Positions 8,601 to 19,610 of a stretch of DNA of 64,000 nt are shown here, piece after piece (the first letter of the stretch is position 1; every line of letters begins with the position of its first letter). A program made the translations under genes and the position numbers. The DNA comes from Chrysemys picta bellii (lineage: Eukaryota; Chordata; Testudines; Emydidae): assembly GCF_011386835.1 (NCBI RefSeq), contig NW_027052969.1:19227-83226 (forward strand). The letters run 5' to 3'. The notes beneath the pieces are model-generated. The model was not told the origin of the DNA, ran no database searches, and saw only the letters and a list, made by a program, of their open reading frames with translations.

Positions 8601-11365
8601 GTGCCTTGTGTCAGAGACCTGTGGCCCCTTAGAGACTAGCAAACTTGGTTTGCTAGCGATGCAGTGCCTGGTGTCAGAGACCTGTGGCCCCTTAGAGACT
8701 AGCAAACTTGGTTTGCTAGAGATGCAGTGCCTGGTGTCAGAGACCTGTGGCCCCTTAGAGACTAGCAAACCTGGTTTGCTAGAGATGCAGTGCCTGGTGT
8801 CAGACCTGTGGCCCCTTAGAGACTAGCAAACCTGGTTTGCTAGCGATGCAGTGCCTGGTGTCAGACCTGTGGCCCCTTAGAGACTAGCAAACTTGGTTTG
8901 CTAGCGATGCAGTGCCTTGTGTCAGAGACCTGTGGCCCCTTAGAGACTAGCAAACTTGGTTTGCTAGCGATGCAGTGCCTTGTGTCAGAGACCTGTGGCC
9001 CCTTAGAGACTAGCAAACTTGGTTTGCTAGCGATGCAGTGCCTTGTGTCAGAGACCTGTGGCCCCTTAGAGACTAGCAAACTTGGTTTGCTAGCGATGCA
9101 GTGCCTTGTGTCACAGGCCTGTGGCCCCTTAGAGACTAGCAAACTTGGTTTCCTAGCGATGCAGTGCCTTGTGTCACAGGCCTGTGGCCCCTTAGAGACT
9201 AGCAAACTTGGTTTGCTAGCGATGCAGTGCCTGGTGTCAGAGACCTGTGGCCCCTTAGAGACTAGCAAACTTGGTTTGCTAGCGATGCAGTGCCTGGTGT
9301 CAGAGACCTGTGGCCCCTTAGAGACTAGCAAACTTGGTTTGCTAGCGATGCAGTGCCTGGTGTCAGAGACCTGTGGCCCCTTAGAGACCAGCAAACTTGG
9401 TTTGCTAGCGATGCAGTGCCTGGTGTCAGGCCTGTGGCCCCTTAGAGACTAGCAAACCTGGTTTGCTAGAGATGCAGTGCCTGGTGTCAGAGACCTGTGG
9501 CCCCTTAGAGACTAGCAAACCTGGTTTGCTAGAGATGCAGTGCCTGGTGTCAGACCTGTGGCCCCTTAGAGACTAGCAAACCTGGTTTGCTAGAGATGCA
9601 GTGCCTGGTGTCAGAGACCTGTGGCCCCTTAGAGACTAGCAAACCTGGTTTGCTAAAGATGCAGTGCCTGGTGTCAGAGACCTGTGGCCCCTTAGAGACT
9701 AGCAAACCTGGTTTGCTAGAGATGCAGTGCCTTGTGTCAGAGACCTGTGGCCCCTTAGAGACTAGCAAACTTGGTTTGCTAGAGATGCAGTGCCTTGTGT
9801 CAGAGACCTGTGGCCCCTTAGAGACTAGCAAACTTGGTTTGCTAGAGATGCAGTGCCTTGTGTCAGAGACCTGTGGCCCCTTAGAGACTAGCAAACCTGG
9901 TTTGCTAGAGATGCAGTGCCTGGTGTCAGGCCTGTGGCCCCTTAGAGACTAGCAAACCTGGTTTGCTAGCGATGCAGTGCCTGGTGTCAGGCCTGTGGCC
10001 CCTTAGAGACTAGGAAACCTGGTTTGCTAGCGATGCAGTGCCTGGTGTCAGGCACCTGTGGCCCCTTAGAGACTAGCAAACCTGGTTTGCTAGCGATGCA
10101 GTGCCTGGTGTCAGGCACCTGTGGCCCCTTAGAGACTAGCAAACCTGGTTTGCTAGCGATGCAGTGCCTTGTGTCAGAGACCTGTGGCCCCTTAGAGACT
10201 AGCAAACTTGGTTTGCTAGCGATGCAGTGCCTTGTGTCAGAGACCTGTGGCCCCTTAGAGACTAGCAAACTTGGTTTGCTAGCGATGCAGTGCCTTGTGT
10301 CAGAGACCTGTGGCCCCTTAGAGACTAGCAAACTTGGTTTGCTAGCGATGCAGTGCCTTGTGTCAGAGACCTGTGGCCCCTCAGAGACTAGCAAACTTGG
10401 TTTGCTAGCGATGCAGTGCCTGGTGTCAGGCCTGTGGCCCCTTAGAGACTAGCAAACTTGGTTTGCTAGCGATGCAGTGCCTTGTGTCAGAGACCTGTGG
10501 CCCCTTAGAGACTAGCAAACTTGGTTTGCTAGCGATGCAGTGCCTTGTGTCAGAGACCTGTGGCCCCTTAGAGACTAGCAAACTTGGTTTGCTAGCGATG
10601 CAGTGCCTTGTGTCAGAGACCTGTGGCCCCTTAGAGACTAGCAAACTTGGTTTGCTAGCGATGCAGTGCCTTGTGTCAGGCCTGTGGCCCCTTAGAGACT
10701 AGCAAACTTGGTTTGCTAGAGATGCAGTGCCTGGTGTCAGGCCTGTGGCCCCTTAGAGACTAGCAAACTTGGTTTGCTAGAGATGCAGTGCCTGGTGTCA
10801 GAGACCTGTGGCCCCTTAGAGACTAGCATACTTGGTTTGCTAGCGATGCAGTGCCTGGTGTCAGAGACCTGTGGCCCCTTAGAGACTAGCAAACTTGGTT
10901 TGCTAGCGATGCAGTGCCTGGTGTCAGAGACCTGTGGCCCCTTAGAGACTAGCAAACTTGGTTTGCTAGAGATGCAGTGCCTGGTGTCAGAGACCTGTGG
11001 CCCCTTAGAGACTAGCAAACCTGGTTTGCTAGAGATGCAGTGCCTGGTGTCAGACCTGTGGCCCCTTAGAGACTAGCAAACCTGGTTTGCTAGCGATGCA
11101 GTGCCTGGTGTCAGACCTGTGGCCCCTTAGAGACTAGCAAACTTGGTTTGCTAGCGATGCAGTGCCTTGTGTCATAGACCTGTGGCCCCTTAGAGACTAG
11201 CAAACTTGGTTTGCTAGCGATGCAGTGCCTTGTGTCAGAGACCTGTGGCCCCTTAGAGACTAGCAAACTTGGTTTGCTAGCGATGCAGTGCCTTGTGTCA
11301 GAGACCTGTGGCCCCTTAGAGACTAGCAAACTTGGTTTGCTAGCGATGCAGTGCCTTGTGTCACA
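5641..11365 (+). repeat. Higher-order repeat, period 2998 bp (48 monomers)
   Basis: Bases 5641-8367 align with 8639-11365 with a constant offset of 2998 bp, which fits 48 monomers including 13 short ones. Shared landmarks include the GCTAAAG monomer (6656, 9654), the CATAGACC monomer (8175, 11173), the GTTTCCTAG monomer (about 6154, 9152) and pairs of CAGACC short units. Differences found by eye include the C to A change in GGCCACTT near 5754, CCTGATTT near 8032, TAGGAAAC near 10012 and GCATAC near 10829. The match ends where the second copy has a CACAGGCC monomer and the first CAGAGACC. A smaller internal duplication, offset 748 bp, links 7739-8112 with 8487-8860. Confidence 0.88.
8175..8182 (+). 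repeat. CATAGACC variant, a once-per-HOR landmark (first copy)
   Basis: At this point the allele at monomer 45-52 is CATAGACC. The T creates a TAG in the otherwise open plus-strand frame. The same variant occurs at 8175, 11173, 16295, 19356, 22289, 25352, 30290, 36348, 42974, 43972, 46278, 52090 and 53088. Successive intervals such as 2998, 3061, 2933 and 3063 show that it appears about once per 3-kb higher-order unit, with longer gaps where the array has been rearranged. It is absent before 8.1 kb and after 53.1 kb. Confidence 0.88.
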
Positions 11366-11639
11366 GGCCTGTGGCCCCTTAGAGACTAGCAAACTTGGTT
11401 TGCTAGCGATGCAGTGCCTGGTGTCAGAGACCTGTGGCCCCTTAGAGACTAGCAAACTTGGTTTGCTAGCGATGCAGTGCCTGGTGTCAGAGACCTGTGG
11501 CCCCTTAGAGACTAGCAAACTTGGTTTGCTAGCGATGCAGTGCCTGGTGTCAGAGACCTGTGGCCCCTTAGAGACTAGCAAACTTGGTTTGCTAGCGATG
11601 CAGTGCCTGGTGTCAGGCCTGTGGCCCCTTAGAGACTAG

Positions 11640-13420
11640 CAAACCTGGTTTGCTAGAGATGCAGTGCCTGGTGTCAGGCCTGTGGCCCCTTAGAGACTAG
11701 CAAACCTGGTTTGCTAGAGATGCAGTGCCTTGTGTCAGAGACCTGTGGCCCCTTAGAGACTAGCAAACCTGGTTTGCTAGAGATGCAGTGCCTGGTGTCA
11801 GACCTGTGGCCCCTTAGAGACTAGCAAACCTGGTTTGCTAGAGATGCAGTGCCTGGTGTCAGAGACCTGTGGCCCCTTAGAGACTAGCAAACTTGGTTTG
11901 CTAGAGATGCAGTGCCTTGTGTCAGAGACCTGTGGCCCCTTAGAGACTAGCAAACTTGGTTTGCTAGAGATGCAGTGCCTTGTGTCAGAGACCTGTGGCC
12001 CCTTAGAGACTAGCAAACTTGGTTTGCTAGCGATGCAGTGCCTGGTGTCAGAGGCCTGTGGCCCCTTAGAGACTAGCAAACTTGGTTTGCTAGCGATGCA
12101 GTGCCTTGTGTCACAGGCCTGTGGCCCCTTAGAGACTAGCAAACCTGGTTTGCTAGCGATGCAGTGCCTTGTGTCAGAGACCTGTGGCCCCTTAGAGACT
12201 AGCAAACCTGGTTTGCTAGCGATGCAGTGCCTGGTGTCAGGCCTGTGGCCCCTTAGAGACTAGCAAACATGGTTTGCTAGAGATGCAGTGCCTGGTGTCA
12301 GGCCTGTGGCCCCTTAGAGACTAGCAAACCTGGTTTGCTAGAGATGCAGTGCCTGGTGTCAGGCCTGTGGCCCCTTAGAGACTAGCAAACCTGGTTTGCT
12401 AGCGATGCAGTGCCTGGTGTCAGGCCTGTGTCCCCTTGGAAACTAGCAAACCTGGTTTGCTAGCGATGCAGTGCCTGGTGTCAGAGACCTGTGGCCCCTT
12501 AGAGACTAGCAAACTTGGTTTGCTAGCGATGCAGTGCCTTGTGTCAGAGACCTGTGGCCCCTTAGAGACTAGCAAACTTGGTTTGCTAGCGATGCAGTGC
12601 CTTGTGTCAGAGACCTGTGGCCCCTTAGAGACTAGCAAACTTGGTTTGCTAGCGATGCAGTGCCTTGTGTCAGAGACCTGTGGCCCCTTAGAGACTAGCA
12701 AACTTGGTTTGCTAGCGATGCAGTGCCTGGTGTCAGAGGCCTGTGGCCCCTTAGAGACTAGCAAACTTGGTTTGCTAGCGATGCAGTGCCTTGTGTCACA
12801 GGCCTGTGGCCCCTTAGAGACTAGCAAACCTGGTTTGCTAGCGATGCAGTGCCTTGTGTCAGAGACCTGTGGCCCCTTAGAGACTAGCAAACCTGGTTTG
12901 CTAGCGATGCAGTGCCTGGTGTCAGGCCTGTGGCCCCTTAGAGACTAGCAAACCTGGTTTGCTAGAGATGCAGTGCCTGGTGTCAGGCCTGTGGCCCCTT
13001 AGAGACTAGCAAACCTGGTTTGCTAGAGATGCAGTGCCTGGTGTCAGGCCTGTGGCCCCTTAGAGACTAGCAAACCTGGTTTGCTAGCGATGCAGTGCCT
13101 GGTGTCAGGCCTGTGTCCCCTTGGAAACTAGCAAACCTGGTTTGCTAGCGATGCAGTGCCTGGTGTCAGAGACCTGTGGCCCCTTAGAGACTAGCAAACT
13201 TGGTTTGCTAGCGATGCAGTGCCTTGTGTCAGAGACCTGTGGCCCCTTAGAGACTAGCAAACTTGGTTTGCTAGCGATGCAGTGCCTTGTGTCAGAGACC
13301 TGTGGCCCCTTAGAGACTAGCAAACTTGGTTTGCTAGCGATGCAGTGCCTTGTGTCAGAGACCTGTGGCCCCTTAGAGACTAGCAAACTTGGTTTGCTAG
13401 CGATGCAGTGCCTTGTGTCA
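11640..13420 (+). repeat. HOR duplication, period 685 bp (11 monomers)
   Basis: The order of monomers around 12.0-12.73 kb is repeated around 12.7-13.41 kb with an offset of 685 bp (7 monomers of 63 bp and 4 of 61 bp). Both copies contain the sequence GAGGCC monomer, CACAGGCC monomer, C15 monomers, then four consecutive 61-mers, the last with the TGTCCCCTTGGAAAC variant. This four-short-unit cassette is then seen repeatedly to about 54.5 kb. The first copy has a private ACATGG at about 12270. Confidence 0.85.
12421..12445 (+). repeat. First GGAAAC-variant monomer junction (zone II marker)
   Basis: Here the end of one monomer and start of the next read TGTGTCCCCTTGGAAACTAG instead of the usual TGTGGCCCCTTAGAGACTAG. 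Three to four linked changes (G to T at 57, A1G and G4A in the next unit) travel together. I find this variant 19 times: near 12421, 13111, 20731, 23661, 26791, 31601, 31661, 33035, 33096, 37721, 37781, 39965, 40026, 40401, 45341, 47651, 49831, 49891 and 54461. It is absent before 12.4 kb and after 54.5 kb, and always sits next to 61-mers, so it marks one HOR family. Confidence 0.9.
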
Positions 13421-13839
13421 GAGACCTGTGGCCCCTTAGAGACTAGCAAACTTGGTTTGCTAGCGATGCAGTGCCTTGTGTCAGAGACCTGTGGCCCCTT
13501 AGAGACTAGCAAACTTGGTTTGCTAGCGATGCAGTGCCTTGTGTCAGAGACCTGTGGACCCTTAGAGACTAGCAAACTTGGTTTGCTAGCGATGCAGTGC
13601 CTTGTCTCAGAGACCTGTGGCCCCTTAGAGACTAGCAAACTTGGTTTGCTAGCGATGCAGTGCCTTGTGTCAGAGGCCTGTGGCCCCTTAGAGACTAGCA
13701 AACCTGGTTTGCTAGAGATGCAGTGCCTTGTGTCAGGCCTGTGGCCCCTTAGAGACTAGCAAACCTGGTTTGCTAGAGATGCAGTGCCTGGTGTCAGGCC
13801 TGTGGCCCCTTAGAGACTAGCAAACCTGGTTTGCTAGAG

Positions 13840-13925
13840 ATGCAGTGCCGGGTGTCAGAGACCTGTGGCCCCTTAGAGACTAGCAAACCTGGTTTGCTAG
13901 CGATGCAGTGCCGGGTGTCAGAGAC
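13840..13925 (+). repeat. CCGGGTG monomer pair (first occurrence)
   Basis: Two consecutive monomers have T39G and G40 giving GTGCCGGGTGTC, which adds a second CpG to the unit. The pair recurs at about 24342/24405, 27280/27343, 38523/38586, 48330/48393 and 54890/54953, always 63 bp apart and always just after a CAGGCC 61-mer. It is a further landmark of the zone II HORs. The second member at 24405 has the private change GGTTTC. Confidence 0.88.
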
Positions 13926-14679
13926 CTGTGGCCCCTTAGAGACTAGCAAACTTGGTTTGCTAGCGATGCAGTGCCTGGTGTCAGAGACCTGTGGCCCCTT
14001 AGAGACTAGCAAACTTGGTTTGCTAGCGATGCAGTGCCTTGTGTCAGGCCTGTGGCCCCTTAGAGACTAGCAAACCTGGTTTGCTAGCGATGCAGTGCCT
14101 GGTGTCAGGCCTGTGGCCCCTTAGAGACTAGCAAACCTGGTTTGCTAGAGATGCAGTGCCTGGTGTCAGAGACCTGTGGCCCCTTAGAGACTAGCAAACT
14201 TGGTTTGCTAGAGATGCAGTGCCTTGTGTCAGAGACCTGTGGCCCCTTAGAGACTAGCAAACTTGGTTTGCTAGAGATGCAGTGCCTTGTGTCAGAGACC
14301 TGTGGCCCCTTAGAGACTAGCAAACTTGGTTTGCTAGAGATGCAGTGCCTTGTGTCAGAGACCTGTGGCCCCTTAGAGACTAGCAAACTTGGTTTGGTAG
14401 AGATGCAGTGCCTTGTGTCAGAGACCTGTGGCCCCTTAGAGACTAGCAAACTTGGTTTGCTAGCGATGCAGTGCCTTGTGTCACAGGCCTGTGGCCCCTT
14501 AGAGACTAGCAAACTTGGTTTGCTAGAAATGCAGTGCCTTGTGTCAGAGACCTGTGGCCCCTTAGAGACTAGCAAACTTGGTTTGCTAGCGATGCAGTGC
14601 CTTGTGTCACAGGCCTGTGGCCCCTTAGAGACTAGCAAACTTGGTTTGCTAGAAATGCAGTGCCTTGTGTCAGAGACCT

Positions 14680-17600
14680 GTGGCCCCTTAGAGACTAGCA
14701 AACTTGGTTTGCTAGAGATGCAGTGCCTTGTGTCAGAGACCTGTGGCCCCTTAGAGACTAGCAAACCTGGTTTGCTAGAGATGCAGTGCCTTGTGTCAGA
14801 GACCTGTGGCCCCTTAGAGACTAGCAAACTTGGTTTGCTAGCGATGCAGTGCCTGGTGTCAGAGGCCTGTGGCCCCTTAGAGACTAGCAAACCTGGTTTG
14901 CTAGAGATGCAGTGCCTGGTGTCAGAGGCCTGTGGCCCCTTAGAGACTAGCAAACCTGGTTTGCTAGAGATGCAGTGCCTGGTGTCAGAGGCCTGTGGCC
15001 CCTTAGAGACTAGCAAACCTGGTTTGCTAGAGATGCAGTGCCTGGTGTCAGGCCTGTTGCCCCTTAGAGACTAGCAAACCTGGTTTGCTAGCGATGCAGT
15101 GCCTGGTGTCAGGCCTGTGGCCCCTTAGAGACTAGCAAACCTGGTTTGCTAGCGATGCAGTGCCTGGTGTCAGGCACCTGTGGCCCCTTAGAGACTAGCA
15201 AACCTGGTTTGCTAGCGATGCAGTGCCTGGTGTCAGGCACCTGTGGCCCCTTAGAGACTAGCAAACCTGGTTTGCTAGCGATGCAGTGCCTTGTGTCAGA
15301 GACCTGTGGCCCCTTAGAGACTAGCAAACTTGGTTTGCTAGCGATGCAGTGCCTTGTGTCAGAGACCTGTGGCCCCTTAGAGACTAGCAAACTTGGTTTG
15401 CTAGCGATGCAGTGCCTTGTGTCAGAGACCTGTGGCCCCTTAGAGACTAGCAAACTTGGTTTGCTAGCGATGCAGTGCCTTGTGTCAGAGACCTGTGGCC
15501 CCTCAGAGACTAGCAAACTTGGTTTGCTAGCGATGCAGTGCCTGGTGTCAGGCCTGTGGCCCCTTAGAGACTAGCAAACTTGGTTTGCTAGCGATGCAGT
15601 GCCTTGTGTCAGAGACCTGTGGCCCCTTAGAGACTAGCAAACTTGGTTTGCTAGCGATGCAGTGCCTTGTGTCAGAGACCTGTGGCCCCTTAGAGACTAG
15701 CAAACTTGGTTTGCTAGCGATGCAGTGCCTTGTGTCAGAGACCTGTGGCCCCTTAGAGACTAGCAAACTTGGTTTGCTAGCGATGCAGTGCCTTGTGTCA
15801 GGCCTGTGGCCCCTTAGAGACTAGCAAACTTGGTTTGCTAGAGATGCAGTGCCTGGTGTCAGGCCTGTGGCCCCTTAGAGACTAGCAAACTTGGTTTGCT
15901 AGAGATGCAGTGCCTGGTGTCAGAGACCTGTGGCCCCTTAGAGACTAGCAAACTTGGTTTGCTAGCGATGCAGTGCCTGGTGTCAGAGACCTGTGGCCCC
16001 TTAGAGACTAGCAAACTTGGTTTGCTAGCGATGCAGTGCCTGGTGTCAGAGACCTGTGGCCCCTTAGAGACTAGCAAACTTGGTTTGCTAGAGATGCAGT
16101 GCCTGGTGTCAGAGACCTGTGGCCCCTTAGAGACTAGCAAACCTGGTTTGCTAGAGATGCAGTGCCTGGTGTCAGACCTGTGGCCCCTTAGAGACTAGCA
16201 AACCTGGTTTGCTAGCGATGCAGTGCCTGGTGTCAGACCTGTGGCCCCTTAGAGACTAGCAAACTTGGTTTGCTAGCGATGCAGTGCCTTGTGTCATAGA
16301 CCTGTGGCCCCTTAGAGACTAGCAAACTTGGTTTGCTAGCGATGCAGTGCCTTGTGTCAGAGACCTGTGGCCCCTTAGAGACTAGCAAACTTGGTTTGCT
16401 AGCGATGCAGTGCCTTGTGTCAGAGACCTGTGGCCCCTTAGAGACTAGCAAACTTGGTTTGCTAGCGATGCAGTGCCTTGTGTCACAGGCCTGTGGCCCC
16501 TTAGAGACTAGCAAACTTGGTTTACTAGCGATGCAGTGCCTTGTGTCACAGGCCTGTGGCCCCTTAGAGACTAGCAAACTTGGTTTGCTAGCGATGCAGT
16601 GCCTGGTGTCACAGGCCTGTGGCCCCTTAGAGACTAGCAAACTTGGTTTGCTAGCGATGCAGTGCCTGGTGTCAGAGACCTGTGGCCCCTTAGAGACTAG
16701 CAAACTTGGTTTGCTAGCGATGCAGTGCCTGGTGTCAGAGACCTGTGGCCCCTTAGAGACTAGCAAACTTGGTTTGCTAGCGATGCAGTGCCTGGTGTCA
16801 GAGACCTGTGGCCCCTTAGAGACTAGCAAACCTGGTTTGCTAGCGATGCAGTGCCTGGTGTCAGGCCTGTGGCCCCTTAGAGACTAGCAAACCTGGTTTG
16901 CTAGAGATGCAGTGCCTGGTGTCAGAGACCTGTGGCCCCTTAGAGACTAGCAAACCTGGTTTGCTAGAGATGCAGTGCCTTGTGTCAGAGACCTGTGGCC
17001 CCTTAGAGACTAGCAAACCTGGTTTGCTAGAGATGCAGTGCCTGGTGTCAGACCTGTGGCCCCTTAGAGACTAGCAAACCTGGTTTGCTAGAGATGCAGT
17101 GCCTTGTGTCAGAGACCTGTGGCCCCTTAGAGACTAGCAAACTTGGTTTGCTAGCGATGCAGTGCCTGGTGTCAGGCCTGTGGCCCCTTAGAGACTAGCA
17201 AACCTGGTTTGCTAGAGATGCAGTGCCTGGTGTCAGGCCTGTGGCCCCTTAGAGACTAGCAAACCTGGTTTGCTAGAGATGCAGTGCCTTGTGTCAGAGA
17301 CCTGTGGCCCCTTAGAGACTAGCAAACCTGGTTTGCTAGAGATGCAGTGCCTGGTGTCAGACCTGTGGCCCCTTAGAGACTAGCAAACCTGGTTTGCTAG
17401 AGATGCAGTGCCTGGTGTCAGACCTGTGGCCCCTTAGAGACTAGCAAACCTGGTTTGCTAGAGATGCAGTGCCTGGTGTCAGAGACCTGTGGCCCCTTAG
17501 AGACTAGCAAACCTCGTTTGCTAAAGATGCAGTGCCTGGTGTCAGAGACCTGTGGCCCCTTAGAGACTAGCAAACCTGGTTTGCTAGAGATGCAGTGCCT

Positions 17601-19610
17601 TGTGTCAGAGACCTGTGGCCCCTTAGAGACTAGCAAACTTGGTTTGCTAGAGATGCAGTGCCTTGTGTCAGAGACCTGTGGCCCCTTAGAGACTAGCAAA
17701 CTTGGTTTGCTAGAGATGCAGTGCCTTGTGTCAGAGACCTGTGGCCCCTTAGAGACTAGCAAACTTGGTTTGCTAGAGATGCAGTGCCTTGTGTCAGAGA
17801 CCTGTGGCCCCTTAGAGACTAGCAAACCTGGTTTGCTAGAGATGCAGTGCCTTGTGTCAGAGACCTGTGGCCCCTTAGAGACTAGCAAACTTGGTTTGCT
17901 AGCGATGCAGTGCCTGGTGTCAGAGGCCTGTGGCCCCTTAGAGACTAGCAAACCTGGTTTGCTAGAGATGCAGTGCCTGGTGTCAGAGGCCTGTGGCCCC
18001 TTAGAGACTAGCAAACCTGGTTTGCTAGAGATGCAGTGCCTGGTGTCAGAGGCCTGTGGCCCCTTAGAGACTAGCAAACCTGGTTTGCTAGAGATGCAGT
18101 GCCTGGTGTCAGGCCTGTGGCCCCTTAGAGACTAGCAAACCTGGTTTGCTAGCGATGCAGTGCCTGGTGTCAGGCCTGTGGCCCCTTAGAGACTAGCAAA
18201 CCTGGTTTGCTAGCGATGCAGTGCCTGGTGTCAGGCACCTGTGGCCCCTTAGAGACTAGCAAACCTGGTTTGCTAGCGATGCAGTGCCTGGTGTCAGGCA
18301 CCTGTGGCCCCTTAGAGACTAGCAAACCTGGTTTGCTAGCGATGCAGTGCCTTGTGTCAGAGACCTGTGGCCCCTTAGAGACTAGCAAACTTGGTTTGCT
18401 AGCGATGCAGTGCCTTGTGTCAGAGACCTGTGGCCCCTTAGAGACTAGCAAACTTGGTTTGCTAGCGATGCAGTGCCTTGTGTCAGAGACCTGTGGCCCC
18501 TTAGAGACTAGCAAACTTGGTTTGCTAGCGATGCAGTGCCTTGTGTCAGAGACCTGTGGCCCCTCAGAGACTAACAAACTTGGTTTGCTAGCGATGCAGT
18601 GCCTGGTGTCAGGCCTGTGGCCCCTTAGAGACTAGCAAACTTGGTTTGCTAGCGATGCAGTGCCTTGTGTCAGAGACGTGTGGCCCCTTAGAGACTAGCA
18701 AACTTGGTTTGCTAGCGATGCAGTGCCTTGTGTCAGAGACCTGTGGCCCCTTAGAGACTAGCAAACTTGGTTTGCTAGCGATGCAGTGCCTTGTGTCAGA
18801 GACCTGTGGCCCCTTAGAGACTAGCAAACTTGGTTTGCTAGCGATGCAGTGCCTTGTGTCAGGCCTGTGGCCCCTTAGAGACTAGCAAACTTGGTTTGCT
18901 AGAGATGCAGTGCCTGGTGTCAGGCCTGTGGCCCCTTAGAGACTAGCAAACTTGGTTTGCTAGAGATGCAGTGCCTGGTGTCAGAGACCTGTGGCCCCTT
19001 AGAGACTAGCAAACTTGGTTTGCTAGCGATGCAGTGCCTGGTGTCAGAGACCTGTGGCCCCTTAGAGACTAGCAAACTTGGTTTGCTAGCGATGCAGTGC
19101 CTGGTGTCAGAGACCTGTGGCCCCTTAGAGACTAGCAAACTTGGTTTGCTAGAGAGGCAGTGCCTGGTGTCAGAGACCTGTGGCCCCTTAGAGACTAGCA
19201 AACCTGGTTTGCTAGAGATGCAGTGCCTGGTGTCAGACCTGTGGCCCCTTAGAGACTAGCAAACCTGGTTTGCTAGCGATGCAGTGCCTGGTGTCAGACC
19301 TGTGGCCCCTTAGAGACTAGCAAACTTGGTTTGCTAGCGATGCAGTGCCTTGTGTCATAGACCTGTGGCCCCTTAGAGACTAGCAAACTTGGTTTGCTAG
19401 CGATGCAGTGCCTTGTGTCAGAGACCTGTGGCCCCTTAGAGACTAGCAAACTTGGTTTGCTAGCGATGCAGTGCCTTGTGTCAGAGACCTGTGGCCCCTT
19501 AGAGACTAGCAAACTTGGTTTGCTAGCGATGCAGTGCCTTGTGTCACAGGCCTGTGGCCCCTTAGAGACTAGCAAACTTGGTTTGCTAGCGATGCAGTGC
19601 CTTGTGTCAC
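14680..19610 (+). repeat. Higher-order repeat, period 3061 bp (49 monomers)
   Basis: About 14.68-16.55 kb matches 17.74-19.61 kb with a constant offset of 3061 bp, one monomer more than the 2998-bp period seen upstream. Shared landmarks are three consecutive GAGGCC monomers with C15 (14.9-15.0 and 18.0-18.1 kb), two CAGGCACC monomers, a T63C monomer and the CATAGACC monomer (16295, 19356). Private changes include CTGTTGCC near 15056, GTTTACTAG near 16514, CTAACAAAC near 18573, GACGTG near 18667 and AGAGGCAG near 19155. The first copy has three CACAGGCC monomers where the second has two, ending the match. Confidence 0.87.

Noticed and set aside
13840..13870. CENP-B box suggested by the CGGG in CCGGGTG monomers
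   Set aside because: The CENP-B consensus needs TTCG upstream and A three bases before CGGG. Here there is no TTCG at the right distance and the base is T.
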